64,000 nt of DNA from positions 1,364,001 through 1,428,000 of the forward strand of contig CAVXME010000001.1 in assembly GCA_963762965.1 (NCBI GenBank). The letters are read 5' to 3'. The DNA is from DATBAX01 sp963762965. Lineage in GTDB: Bacteria > Acidobacteriota > Terriglobia > Terriglobales > Acidobacteriaceae. The stretch's first letter is position 1; every line of letters starts with the position of its first letter. The position numbers and the translations under genes are program-made. The notes under the pieces are model-generated. The model saw nothing but the letters and a program-made list of their open reading frames with translations. It did no database searches and was not told the DNA's origin. Positions 41,024 to 49,811 of the stretch are shown here, one piece after another.

Positions 41024-42109
41024 GTGGTTTCGCCCTCCTTACCTCATAATTCCCGCATCAAGAAAGCACCCACAAATCGTAGTAGCAGCCGGCTGAAGCG
41101 GCCGGGGGCGGCCGCTCCACACCAACACGAGCAGACGGATGCCCGCTTGGGACGCATTGTCCGGCTTTTGACGGACCACGCTACCGTGGTGGTGAGTGGG
41201 ACAAAGATCGCGGAGGAGATTGGCACCACGCGCTCGGATGTGTGGCGGTTGGTGCAGCAGTTGCGCTCGCTGGGAGTGGAAATCGCTGGACATCCAGCGA
41301 CCGGATATCAACTGCGGTCGGTGCCCGATCTGCTGCTGCCGGATATGCTTACCCCCCTGCTGCGTGGAACCATCTTCCAGCAGGTCCATCACTATTACAA
41401 AGTTGGGTCGACCAGCACGGCTGCCATGGAAGCGGCCAGCGCAGGCGCGCCGGAGGGCAGCGTGTTTCTGGCAGAGCAGCAAACCGCCGGACGTGGACGG
41501 GGCGCGCACCAGTGGCATTCCGCTCAATCGGTTGGGATCTATTGTTCGGTGATCTTGCGGCCGGTGCTGCCGCCGTCGGAGGCGCTGATTTTGTCGCTGG
41601 CTGCGGGTCTGGCCGTGCACGCTGCGGTCCGAGAGATTGATTCACGTCTCGAACCGGACTTGAAGTGGCCGAATGATTTGCTGCTGGGGGGCAAGAAATT
41701 TTGCGGCATCCTGACCGAGATGAATGCGGAAGTCACGCGGGTGCGGCACATTGTGGTGGGAATTGGCATCAATGTAAATCAACCGAGCTTTCCGGTTGAG
41801 CTGCAAGAGCTGGCAACTTCGCTGCGGCTGGTCAGCGGGACGGAATGGTCGCGCGTGGAACTGTGCGCGGCTTTGTTAAAATCACTCGACCGCGAATATC
41901 GTGCTTTGCTGGAGAAACCGGATGCGCATGATTCGATCCTGCGGCGATTTCAGGAGCGGTCGTCTTCGGTGCGTGGGCGGGAAGTTACGGTGGATGGGAA
42001 TGATGAATTTACCGGCGTGACCGAAGGGCTGGATCCGCGCGGGTTTCTACAGGTGCGCACGGAGCAGGGATTGCGAGTGGTGCTGAGTGGAACGGTGCGG
42101 GTGCGCTGA
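41024..42109 (+). CDS. birA: Biotin-protein ligase / biotin repressor (BirA)
   Basis: Up to 361 residues from GTG 41024; the true start may be further in, as the first 40 residues are not conserved. N-terminal HTH (RIVRLLTDHATVVVSGTKIA, SDVWRLVQQLRSLG), then the ligase domain: STSTAAMEAA, EQQTAGRGRGAHQWHS (biotinyl-AMP binding GRGR), LKWPNDLLLGGKKFCGIL and VVGIGINVNQ. It attaches biotin to carboxylase carrier protein and, with its HTH, may also repress biotin genes. coaX follows, a common pairing. Confidence 0.9.
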   Translation: MVSPSLPHNSRIKKAPTNRSSSRLKRPGAAAPHQHEQTDARLGRIVRLLTDHATVVVSGTKIAEEIGTTRSDVWRLVQQLRSLGVEIAGHPATGYQLRSVPDLLLPDMLTPLLRGTIFQQVHHYYKVGSTSTAAMEAASAGAPEGSVFLAEQQTAGRGRGAHQWHSAQSVGIYCSVILRPVLPPSEALILSLAAGLAVHAAVREIDSRLEPDLKWPNDLLLGGKKFCGILTEMNAEVTRVRHIVVGIGINVNQPSFPVELQELATSLRLVSGTEWSRVELCAALLKSLDREYRALLEKPDAHDSILRRFQERSSSVRGREVTVDGNDEFTGVTEGLDPRGFLQVRTEQGLRVVLSGTVRVR

Positions 42110-42127
42110 AGGCTCGGTGGTCAGGCA

Positions 42128-42191
42128 GGGGTCCTTCGACTCGGCATGACCGTTCGCGAGCGAACGGTTATGCTGCGCTCAGGATGACAGA
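42128..42191. repeat. TCATCCTGAGC-type repeat, copy 5 (inverted)
   Basis: GGGGTCCTTCGACTC, then GCATGACCGTTCGC-GA-GCGAACGGTTATGC (13 of 14 paired), then GCGCTCAGGATGACA. Outer words are those of the copy at 8189; the core palindrome is different. Confidence 0.7.
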
Positions 42192-42199
42192 GTGATTTT

Positions 42200-43048
42200 A
42201 TGCTGCTGGTTCTGGATGTCGGCAACACTAATACGGTGCTGGGTGTGTTCGCGCAGGCGGCGAAGGCGGGAGATGCCAGTGCAGACCAACTGGTAGCGAA
42301 CTGGCGCGTGGCGACCATCGCGACTCAAACCGTCGATGAATACGGCGTGCTTTTTCGGAATCTGTTTGCCATGGACAATCTTGCGGTCAAGAGCGTTCGC
42401 GGGATTGTGATCTCGTCGGTTGTGCCTCCTCTCGATTCCACTTTACGCCAGGTTTGCGAACGCTATTTTCATACCAAGCCGCTGTTTATTGAGCCCGGGG
42501 TGAAGACTGGGATGCCGGTGCACTATGACAATCCCGCCGAAGTTGGCGCGGACCGCATCGTGAACTCGGTGGCCGCATTTGAAAAGTACGGCGGCCCTTG
42601 CGTGGTGGTAGATTTCGGCACGGCGACGACTTTCGATTGCGTATCCAGCAAAGGCGAATACGAAGGCGGCGTGATTTGTCCGGGGATTGGAATCTCGGCG
42701 GATGCGCTGTTCGAACGCACCGCGCGTTTGCCGCGCGTGGATATCCGCAAGCCTGCACGAATTATTGGCAGCACCACGGTCGGCAGCCTGCAATCCGGTT
42801 TGTATTACGGATATCTGGGACTGGTCGACGGGATTCTGGATTTGCTGCTCGGTGAACTGGGCAAGGAAACAAGAGTGATTGCGACTGGCGGGCTGGCTTC
42901 GCTGATCGGGTCAGGATCGAAGCACATCAAGCACGTGGACGACTTCTTAACCCTGGAAGGTCTGCGCATTATTTGGGAACGGAATGCTACTGTGAAAACC
43001 GGCGCACCTACTAAATCTGCTTCCGGAAGCAAGCTGCAATCCCACTAG
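42200..43048 (+). CDS. coaX: Type III pantothenate kinase
   Basis: 282 residues: MLLVLDVGNTNTVLGVF (phosphate-binding), IVISSVVPPLD, PAEVGADRIVN, VVVDFGTATTFDCV, GVICPGIGISADALF, ARLPRVDI, GLVDGILDL and VIATGGLASL. This is the complete CoaX signature of the ASKHA fold. It phosphorylates pantothenate in the first step of coenzyme A synthesis. Part of a birA-coaX gene pair. Confidence 0.96.
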   Translation: MLLVLDVGNTNTVLGVFAQAAKAGDASADQLVANWRVATIATQTVDEYGVLFRNLFAMDNLAVKSVRGIVISSVVPPLDSTLRQVCERYFHTKPLFIEPGVKTGMPVHYDNPAEVGADRIVNSVAAFEKYGGPCVVVDFGTATTFDCVSSKGEYEGGVICPGIGISADALFERTARLPRVDIRKPARIIGSTTVGSLQSGLYYGYLGLVDGILDLLLGELGKETRVIATGGLASLIGSGSKHIKHVDDFLTLEGLRIIWERNATVKTGAPTKSASGSKLQSH

Positions 43049-43062
43049 TCGCGAAACCGGCC

Positions 43063-43767
43063 GTGGAAAATTACTTCAACTATTTCACCGAAATCGAAGA
43101 ACACTTTCAGCGGCGGCGTGGCGGTATTCTGCTCCTTTCCACTCTGGATTGGGCGCTGATCGAAACCTGGAAGGATGCCGGCATTCCGCTGGAGGCGGCG
43201 CTGCGTGGCATTGATGCGGCGTTCGAACGCTACGAAAAACGGCCGACGTCTCGCAAGGTGAATAGCGTGGCCTATTGCACGCAGGAAGTTCTGAGCGCGG
43301 CGGAAGAAATGAAAGAAGCTGCGGTCGGCGCAACTCGCGCAGAGAAGAACGAAACCGCGCCAGGACAGGCGGCACCGGAAATTGCAATCTTCCTGCGCCG
43401 CAATGCGGACCTTCTGGACGCCGCGAAGTTGCCATCGGCGAGCGGGATCTCGGCAACACCCTTAGCCGGAGAGACGGCAGACACGTTGCGAAAGCTGGCG
43501 GCTGATCTCGAAGGCAACGCAACTCCACCACGATTGGAAGACCTGGAACGACGGCTCACAGCGATGGAAGAAAAACTGTTTGCCATCTTGCTGGCGGCAA
43601 CGCCCGACGAGCAGATCGTCACCATGCGCGCCCAGGCGGACCGGGAACTAGCGCCCTATCGGCGCAACATGCCCGCGGCTCAAATCGAGCAACTGCAAAA
43701 GCAGTATGCGCATAAGAAGTTGCTAGAGAAATACCGGCTGCCAAGACTCAGTTTGTTCTACATGTAG
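43063..43767 (+). CDS. Conserved hypothetical protein downstream of coaX
   Basis: 234 residues from GTG 43063, 14 bases past coaX and probably co-transcribed. Mostly helical and charged, starting NYFNYFTEIEEHFQRRRG and with LEDLERRLTAMEEKLFAIL as a likely coiled coil; it ends KKLLEKYRLPRLSLFYM. No domain is recognised. Position suggests it belongs to the birA-coaX transcript. Confidence 0.7.
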   Translation: MENYFNYFTEIEEHFQRRRGGILLLSTLDWALIETWKDAGIPLEAALRGIDAAFERYEKRPTSRKVNSVAYCTQEVLSAAEEMKEAAVGATRAEKNETAPGQAAPEIAIFLRRNADLLDAAKLPSASGISATPLAGETADTLRKLAADLEGNATPPRLEDLERRLTAMEEKLFAILLAATPDEQIVTMRAQADRELAPYRRNMPAAQIEQLQKQYAHKKLLEKYRLPRLSLFYM

Positions 43768-43894
43768 CGCAGACTCGCGTTCTTTACCGGAATTCCCTAG
43801 TAGCAGCCGTGAAAGTTGGGTATTCTAAGCCTGTTATCTCCGTGACCTCCGTAACGTGCAGCCGGATGGCATTAAGATCATCTTTAGAGCCAGC

Positions 43895-44137
43895 ATGAGT
43901 CAGCGAAAATCGCCGAGCAGCATCAGGAGCCGAGACTTGCGATTCCAGTTTGAGATTGAGCGCGAAGCCGATGGCCGCTGGATCGCCGAAATTCCCGAAG
44001 TACCGGGAGCTCTGGCATACGGTGCATCAATGGAAGAAGCGAAAGCCTACGCTTTGGCGCTGTACTCGATTGCCGATGAAGTAGAGAAGTCCAAAAAGAT
44101 TCCTGACTTTATCAGTATTGCTCCTGTCTCGGCGTGA
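43895..44137 (+). CDS. HicB-family antitoxin
   Basis: 80 residues: FQFEIEREADGRWIAEIPEV and PGALAYGASMEEAKAYAL, the degraded RNase H-like HicB fold. ATG 43895 is chosen over an earlier ATG (43856) because the extension is not conserved. Its stop overlaps the start of hicA. It lacks a clear C-terminal DNA-binding domain, as in many short HicB proteins. Confidence 0.75.
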   Translation: MSQRKSPSSIRSRDLRFQFEIEREADGRWIAEIPEVPGALAYGASMEEAKAYALALYSIADEVEKSKKIPDFISIAPVSA

Positions 44138-44348
44138 GCCAATGGCGCAGCACGAAGGCGCGGGTTGTCCTTCGAGCTCTGATACGCAAAGGCTGGAGCA
44201 TCATTTCCCAGAAGGGTTCCCACGTTAAGCTCAACCACCCGGATCACCGAAAATTATATGTTCGGTTTCCATGACAACGAGGAAATTGGACCTCGAATGT
44301 TGGCCCGTATAGCGAAGCATACGAACCTCACACCGGACGATCTTTAGA
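44134..44348 (+). pseudogene. HicA-type mRNA interferase, frameshifted
   Basis: Start GTG 44134 overlaps the hicB stop (GTGA). The first frame reads VLRALIRKGWSIISQKGSHV, the dsRBD-like HicA core with catalytic His, and continues to LYVRFP before a stop. The next frame then gives FHDNEEIGPRMLARIAKHTN and stops at 44348, a normal HicA end. One inserted C (or two lost bases) near 44260 accounts for it. If real, toxin activity may be reduced while the active site is intact. Confidence 0.65.
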
Positions 44349-44378
44349 CCATCAACATCGAACCTCAGGATCAAATCC

Positions 44379-45720
44379 TTGCAACTCACTATTGAAAAAC
44401 TCGTTTACGGCGGCGACGGGCTGGCGCGCCTCCCTGCTGATGAGCAGGGACGCGGCAAGGCTGTGTTTGTTCCGTTCGTGCTGGAAGGCGAGAAGATCGA
44501 GGCCTTACTCTATCAGCAGAAGAAGGGATTCGCACGAGGATGGGCGAAGAGCATTCTGCAGGCGTCGCCTCATCGGATCGAACCGCCCTGCCCATACTTC
44601 CAGCGCTGTGGTGGATGCCACTATCAGCATGCCAGCTATGAACATCAGACTCGAAATCAAAGCGGCAATCCTCAAGGAAAATCTTCTTCGTATTGCCAAG
44701 CTGGATTTGCCAGTGGAGTTGAAGGTCCATCCGTCGCCGCCGTGGAACTATCGCAATCGAACCCGGCTTAAAGTGCGAATTGCCCCGGAATTCGCCATCG
44801 GGTACTACCGTTTCAATTCGCATGAATTGTTCCCGGTGGAGCAGTGTCCGATCAGTTCGCCGCTCATCAATCGCGCCATCGCGGCGCTCTGGCAACTCGG
44901 GCGTTCTGGAAGTTTTGCCGGTGCCGACGGCGTGCAAGAGATCGAGTTCTTTGCCAACGCGGACGACGCTCAATTGTTGCTCGAGGCTTATTGCGCTTCC
45001 AATACTCCGACCGATTCAGCAAAGCATTTAAGCGAGATATTGCTGCAAGCATTGCCGGAGGTTACGGGAGTCGTTGCATTCAAAACGTCAGTACCCGATC
45101 CCTCGGGCAAGAGGATCGACGAACCGGAAGAGATTGCCTCGGCGGGAGCGAAGGAACTTACCTATAAGACCAAACACGCGTCCTATCGCGTGAGTGCTGG
45201 AGCTTTTTTTCAAGTCAACCGGTACTTGACCGACGAACTGGTGAGCATTGTCACTGGAGGACAGTCGGGCAAGACGGTGCTTGATCTTTATGCCGGCGGC
45301 GGACTTTTTTCTTCAGTCCTGAATCGGGAATTTGAGCGTGTGATTGCGGTTGAGTCGTCACAGACTTCGCATATCGACCTCGTATACAATTCGCCCGCGA
45401 ACGTAAAAGCGGTACATGGCACGACCGCGCAGTATCTAAAAAATGTTGCCGGCAAGTTGCAGCCCGATCTGGTGGTGGTCGATCCGCCGCGCAGCGGACT
45501 GGGAGAAGACGTTGTCAAGAGCCTGGTGTCTTTGGATGCGCCGCGCATGGTGTATGTGTCCTGCGATCCGGCCACCCTTGCCCGCGATATGGGCGGCCTG
45601 CTCGGCGCCGGATATCGGGTGGAACAGGCGCATCTGGTCGATCTGTTTCCTCAAACTTACCATCTGGAAAGCGTTCTTCATCTCGTTCGCCAAGTCCCCT
45701 CTCAGCTCTCGCCTCATTGA
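44379..45720 (+). pseudogene. TrmA/RlmD-type m5U RNA methyltransferase, frameshifted
   Basis: About 447 residues when joined. The first frame (TTG 44379) gives an N-terminal beta domain and CPYFQRCGGCHYQHASYEHQ, the Fe-S cysteines. An extra A near 44649 shifts to the frame LEIKAAILKENLLRIAKL. This continues to 45720 with SAGAFFQVNRYL, VLDLYAGGGLFS (SAM site), VVDPPRSGLG and MVYVSCDPATLARD (catalytic Cys). The family makes 5-methyluridine in 23S rRNA or tRNA; which target is not certain. Confidence 0.8.
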
Positions 45721-45729
45721 AGTGAATCT

Positions 45730-48357
45730 GTGAATCCGCAGCCTGGAGCGCCTTCATCCCCGCGGGCGCGAACTGCTGGACGACATCCCTTGCTTTGGGC
45801 TGCCCTGGCTTTTGCGGCCGGTCTGTCAACCGGTCTTTACGCATGGCGTCCCCCGCTTTGGTGGCTGGTGTCGGCAATTGTCTTTGTGGCCTCGGGTATC
45901 TATTTCTCACGACAAAGAGCATGGGCAGCCTACGCGCTTGGGTTGGGGACGACGTTCGTCATTGGCGCGCTTGCAATCCAAATAGGCAACGTCGCTGGCT
46001 CGGGTGCACCAGGAGCGCTCGCGCTAGCGGATGGACGGGACGTCATCGTCACTGCACATGTGACTGCCGAAGGAATCCAACGCAGCGATGGGCCCGGTGA
46101 AGCGAGCCAAAGAATCGATGTTGAGACCGAACAGATCATGATCAACGGTCAAAACTTTCCGGTCCAGTCCGGAATTCGGGCCAGCATTTTCAGCAGAGAA
46201 GAAGCGGTTGATCCATCCGCGAGCGAATCGGCTTTTACTCCGCCGCACTTTTTTCGTTATGGCGAGCGCATAAAATTTCCCGCCAAGATTTATCCGCCAC
46301 GCAATTTTCGTAATCCGGGGGTATTTGATTATCAGGGATATCTCGCGGACAACGGCATCGTGGCGCTTACGTCCGCGAAAGCTGAAGACATTGAGTTGTT
46401 GCCTGGCTTCGCCGGCAACCGCGCCGAATTCTGGCGGACGCAAATTCGTCGCAGCATCATTGCCAGAATCCATACCTTGTGGCCCGCAGCCCAGGCTGAA
46501 TTGATGGAAGCCATGCTTCTCGGCGATGAGTCGGTGATCGACCGCGACGTCCTGTTCGATTTCCAGCGTTCCGGGACCTACCACGTGCTGGTTGCATCAG
46601 GACTGAAAGTGGGGATTCTGGCGCTGGGAACATTTTGGCTGCTGCGACGATTGCGAGTGAACGACTTCTTCGCCAGCGCGACGGCCGTTCTTCTGTCTGT
46701 CGCTTATGCGGTTCTAACCGATGTGGGCGCACCCGTCTGGCGGGCCACGCTGATGCTCATTCTTTATCTGGCAGCGAAGCTGCTCTACCGGCAGAAGTCT
46801 ACGCTGAATACGATTGGAGCGGCGGCGCTGGCCTTGCTGATCGTTGAGCCGAGGACGCTGTTTGGCGCCAGCTTCCAACTTAGCTTCCTGTGCGTGCTGG
46901 TCATAGCGGGAGTTGGCGTCCCGTTGATTGAGCGCACGACGCAACCCTTGGTCCGCGCCCTGCTGTATCTTGATTCGCCAGGTTATGACCGCGCTCTGGC
47001 TCCTCGGCTGGTGCAATTCAGACTTGACCTGCGCATGATTGCCGGGCGCTTGCAGCGCTTCATCGGGAAGCGCATTCCGCCTTTTGCTCTGGTCTCGCTG
47101 GGACGCGCGGCACTCATGGCGGGCGAGTTCGCAGTGATTTCCATGGTTTTGCAGGCAGGATTCACCCTGCCCATGGCCTACTACTTTCATCGTGCAACCG
47201 TGGTTGCATTACCGGCGAACATTTTGGCGGTACCGCTGACCGAAGTGGTTGTGGTGGCCGTCATTGTGGCGGTTACGGCAAGTTACGTCTCGCTGACCCT
47301 GGCAAGAATCCCGGCGCTGATTGCCAATCTGGCAATGGCGGGAATTTCCGGGACGGTGCGCTGGCTGGGAAGCCTTCGCATCGCTGACATTCGGGTGCCT
47401 ACTCCAGAACTGATTGTGATTGTGCTGACTGCGGCGGCATTGGTTTTGGCCATGGTTCTAGCTCGCCGCCGGGCGTGGCTTAGCGGGGCGGGACTGGCTG
47501 CGCTGGCCGCAAGCGCTCTCTGGATCTGTGCGATTCCGCCGCATCCTCATGTCCGGCAGGGAGTATTGGAAATGACCGCAATCGATGTCGGGCAAGGAGA
47601 TTCGATCCTGCTGGTTTCGCCGCAAGGCCGCACGCTGCTAGTGGATGCCGGCGGCATTCCGCGCTGGATGCATTCGGAGCTGGACATCGGCGAAGACGTG
47701 GTTTCTCCGTACCTATGGTCGCGCGGGATTTCTCGATTGGACATTGTGGCGCTTACCCACGCGCACGCTGACCACATGGGCGGGATGGCCGCGGTACTGG
47801 CAAATTTTCATCCCCGCGAATTGTGGCTGGGAGTGGATTCGCCAGCGCCCGAATTGCAAGACTTGATCCGCGAAGCGAAAAGACTTGGGATTATTGTCGT
47901 CGAGCACAAAGCTGGAGACAGTCTTGAGCTCGGCGGGGCCTCGGTCCGCATCCTGGCGCCTCCCCCGGATGCCGATGCGCGGTCCTTGCGTCCGAACGAC
48001 GCATCGCTTGTGATTAAAATTTCATACGGCCAGACCTCCGCTTTGCTGGAAGGTGATGCCGAGAGAAAGACCGAAAGGCAAGTCGCCGAAGAACAGCCGC
48101 AAGCCGATCTGCTGAAAGTCGGTCACCATGGCAGCGCGACTTCCACCTGGCCCGAATTTCTGGCTGCGGTGCATCCGCGGTTGGCGGTCATTTCGGTGGG
48201 AACACGTAACGTTTACGGGCATCCGCGCTGGGAGGTGCTGAACCGGCTAGCGGAGTCGAAGATCTCCACGTATCGCACCGATATGGATGGAGCCGTGACT
48301 TTTTATCTGGACGGAAAGAACGTCAGTTCCCAGCCTGCGGATCTTCGGCAATGGTGA
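45730..48357 (+). CDS. comEC: ComEC/Rec2 DNA uptake channel
   Basis: 875 residues from GTG 45730. N-terminal membrane helices and an OB-like periplasmic domain (about 90-220), the Competence membrane domain (about 245-540, with MEAMLLGDESVIDRDVLFDF and the GTYHVLVASGLKVGIL motif), more helices, and a C-terminal metallo-beta-lactamase-like domain (about 620-875) with THAHADHMGG (about 676) and VGHHGSATST. ComEC passes single-stranded DNA through the inner membrane in natural transformation. Ten bases separate it from the methyltransferase gene. Confidence 0.92.
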   Translation: MNPQPGAPSSPRARTAGRHPLLWAALAFAAGLSTGLYAWRPPLWWLVSAIVFVASGIYFSRQRAWAAYALGLGTTFVIGALAIQIGNVAGSGAPGALALADGRDVIVTAHVTAEGIQRSDGPGEASQRIDVETEQIMINGQNFPVQSGIRASIFSREEAVDPSASESAFTPPHFFRYGERIKFPAKIYPPRNFRNPGVFDYQGYLADNGIVALTSAKAEDIELLPGFAGNRAEFWRTQIRRSIIARIHTLWPAAQAELMEAMLLGDESVIDRDVLFDFQRSGTYHVLVASGLKVGILALGTFWLLRRLRVNDFFASATAVLLSVAYAVLTDVGAPVWRATLMLILYLAAKLLYRQKSTLNTIGAAALALLIVEPRTLFGASFQLSFLCVLVIAGVGVPLIERTTQPLVRALLYLDSPGYDRALAPRLVQFRLDLRMIAGRLQRFIGKRIPPFALVSLGRAALMAGEFAVISMVLQAGFTLPMAYYFHRATVVALPANILAVPLTEVVVVAVIVAVTASYVSLTLARIPALIANLAMAGISGTVRWLGSLRIADIRVPTPELIVIVLTAAALVLAMVLARRRAWLSGAGLAALAASALWICAIPPHPHVRQGVLEMTAIDVGQGDSILLVSPQGRTLLVDAGGIPRWMHSELDIGEDVVSPYLWSRGISRLDIVALTHAHADHMGGMAAVLANFHPRELWLGVDSPAPELQDLIREAKRLGIIVVEHKAGDSLELGGASVRILAPPPDADARSLRPNDASLVIKISYGQTSALLEGDAERKTERQVAEEQPQADLLKVGHHGSATSTWPEFLAAVHPRLAVISVGTRNVYGHPRWEVLNRLAESKISTYRTDMDGAVTFYLDGKNVSSQPADLRQW

Positions 48358-48637
48358 TTTCGGCAGTCTCGTCCCCAGGGGCGCGCCGGTATTCTTCAAT
48401 CAACTTGCGGGCGCGATCGGCGTCTTCCTCGCGGGCCAGAATGACCGTGCCTCCCACCCCGGGGAGAACGTCCTGATTGGCTTCCAGGGAGGTTAAGTCG
48501 GAATCAATGCCGGCGGACTCGAGCAATCCGCGCACAATCAGGGCCTCGGATTCCTGCTCGGTATCGAATACGCGTACCAGCTTTTCATCGGGATTCGGGC
48601 GGGGCTTTTCATCTGAGGTAGCGGGGAGGTTTGCCAT
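48323..48637 (-). CDS. DUF2007 small protein
   Basis: 104 residues: LVRVFDTEQESEALIVRGLL, ESAGIDSDLTS and a C-terminal ILAREEDADRARKLIEEYR, matching the DUF2007 / putative signal-transducing family. Function unknown. It overlaps the end of comEC by 35 bases on the other strand. Confidence 0.78.
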   Translation of the reverse strand: MANLPATSDEKPRPNPDEKLVRVFDTEQESEALIVRGLLESAGIDSDLTSLEANQDVLPGVGGTVILAREEDADRARKLIEEYRRAPGDETAEITIAEDPQAGN

Positions 48638-48747
48638 GGTTTCTCCAATCAGAACTGCTCGTCAATTCTACCCCCGTAAGGCTCCCGGAGTCTCTGCCTC
48701 GCGCTCCGAACAACGATGAGCTGATTCCAATGTTGCTTGGTCCATGA

Positions 48748-48784
48748 TAGACTAAACTAACCAAACTAAGTTTAATAAAATCTT
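48748..48784 (+). promoter_or_regulatory. Leaderless promoter of the Phd-PIN module
   Basis: TAGACT (48748-48753), 17-bp spacer, TTTAAT (48771-48776), ATG at 48785, so the message should begin at the codon. The palindrome AAACTAAGTTT (48763-48773) overlaps the -10, and CTAAACTAACCAAACTAA repeats lie upstream; a Phd-type operator is likely. Confidence 0.5.
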
Positions 48785-49030
48785 ATGAAAACAGTGAATA
48801 TTCACGAGGCGAAAACTCATCTCTCGAAACTTATCGAAGCAGCCTCCAAGGGGGAGGCATTCGTAATTGCCAAAGCTGGTAAACCAGTGGTAAAGGTCAC
48901 AGCCCTTGGCGCTCCAACCGGAGCGCAAGTTCGGCGGCTCGGTTTCATGGCGGGACAGATCTCCGTACCAGCCGACTTCGATCGAATGGGCCAGGAGGAG
49001 ATCGAACGAATCTTCGGGGGTGGGGCATGA
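48785..49030 (+). CDS. Phd/YefM-type antitoxin
   Basis: 81 residues. NIHEAKTHLSKLIEAASKGE and AFVIAKAGKPVVKVTAL are the N-terminal DNA-binding Phd/YefM fold; the remainder (FDRMGQEEIERIFGG) is the toxin-binding helix. It overlaps the toxin gene by four bases (ATGA), so translation is coupled. Predicted leaderless promoter immediately upstream. Confidence 0.88.
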   Translation: MKTVNIHEAKTHLSKLIEAASKGEAFVIAKAGKPVVKVTALGAPTGAQVRRLGFMAGQISVPADFDRMGQEEIERIFGGGA

Positions 49031-49413
49031 AACTTCTGCTGGACACGCATCTTCTCCTTTGGGCTGCCGGAGAGCCCCGGCGGCTCTCAAAACCAGCTCG
49101 AACCTTGATCGGCAATCCGGACAACGAGCTTCTCTTCAGTGCGGCCAGCTTATGGGAAGTGGCGATCAAACGCGGGTTGGGCCGGGAAGATTTCAGGGTG
49201 GATGCGCGGCTGCTGCGCCGTGGTCTTCTGGACAACGGGTACACCGAGTTGCCAATCATCAGCGATCATGTGGTTGCTACGGAGAGTTTGCCGCCGATCC
49301 ATAAGGATCCATTCGACCGAATCTTAGTTGCACAGGCGACGGTTGAGGGGGTTACGCTGCTGACCATCGATCCCTTGGTTTCACGGTACCCGGGCCCGAT
49401 CAGGACAGTGTAG
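49027..49413 (+). CDS. PIN-domain toxin paired with Phd
   Basis: 128 residues: MKLLLDTHLLLWAAGE (first Asp), ASLWEVAIKRGLGR (Glu), HKDPFDRILVAQATVEG (Asp pair), LLTIDPLVSRYP. This is the VapC-like subgroup typically paired with Phd antitoxins; it should act as a ribonuclease. A different PIN subgroup from the toxin at 18598. Confidence 0.88.
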   Translation: MKLLLDTHLLLWAAGEPRRLSKPARTLIGNPDNELLFSAASLWEVAIKRGLGREDFRVDARLLRRGLLDNGYTELPIISDHVVATESLPPIHKDPFDRILVAQATVEGVTLLTIDPLVSRYPGPIRTV

Positions 49414-49465
49414 GAATCCACAATGACGCCGCGTCGTCTGCTATCGACGCTACATCTAATTCTCG

Positions 49466-49747
49466 ATGGGCGGACAGATGGAAAACGCGAGCCGGGCCGA
49501 GCGCCCCGGAAGCTTAGGCGAGGTGCAGCAGGAAGCGCGCCTGATCCGCCGTCTGCAAATCATGATCGGCCTGGTCATGTCGGTCATCAGCCAGGATTCC
49601 AATCTCACCGTAGAGGAAGCAGCCGAACTGGTGGCGGACGCCAAACGGTCTGCACTCGCCATGTTCCCCGACAAAGAACTGGCCTACGATCTTCTCTACA
49701 AACCCCGCCTGCAACGGCTTATGAACGAACGCTTCCGGCTCCAGTAA
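49466..49747 (+). CDS. Small hypothetical helical protein
   Basis: 93 residues, mostly helical: EVQQEARLIRRLQIMIGLVM, then NLTVEEAAELVADAKRSALA and a C-terminal LYKPRLQRLMNERFRLQ. No family is recognised. A second ATG at 49478 is possible. It ends about 65 bases before the STAS gene and could share its transcript. Confidence 0.6.
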   Translation: MGGQMENASRAERPGSLGEVQQEARLIRRLQIMIGLVMSVISQDSNLTVEEAAELVADAKRSALAMFPDKELAYDLLYKPRLQRLMNERFRLQ

Positions 49748-49811
49748 GGCTGTCGCGAACCTTCGAGATGGGGTAACATGGTGCGGTTTCCGATACCAAA
49801 AGGGGGAAGTG

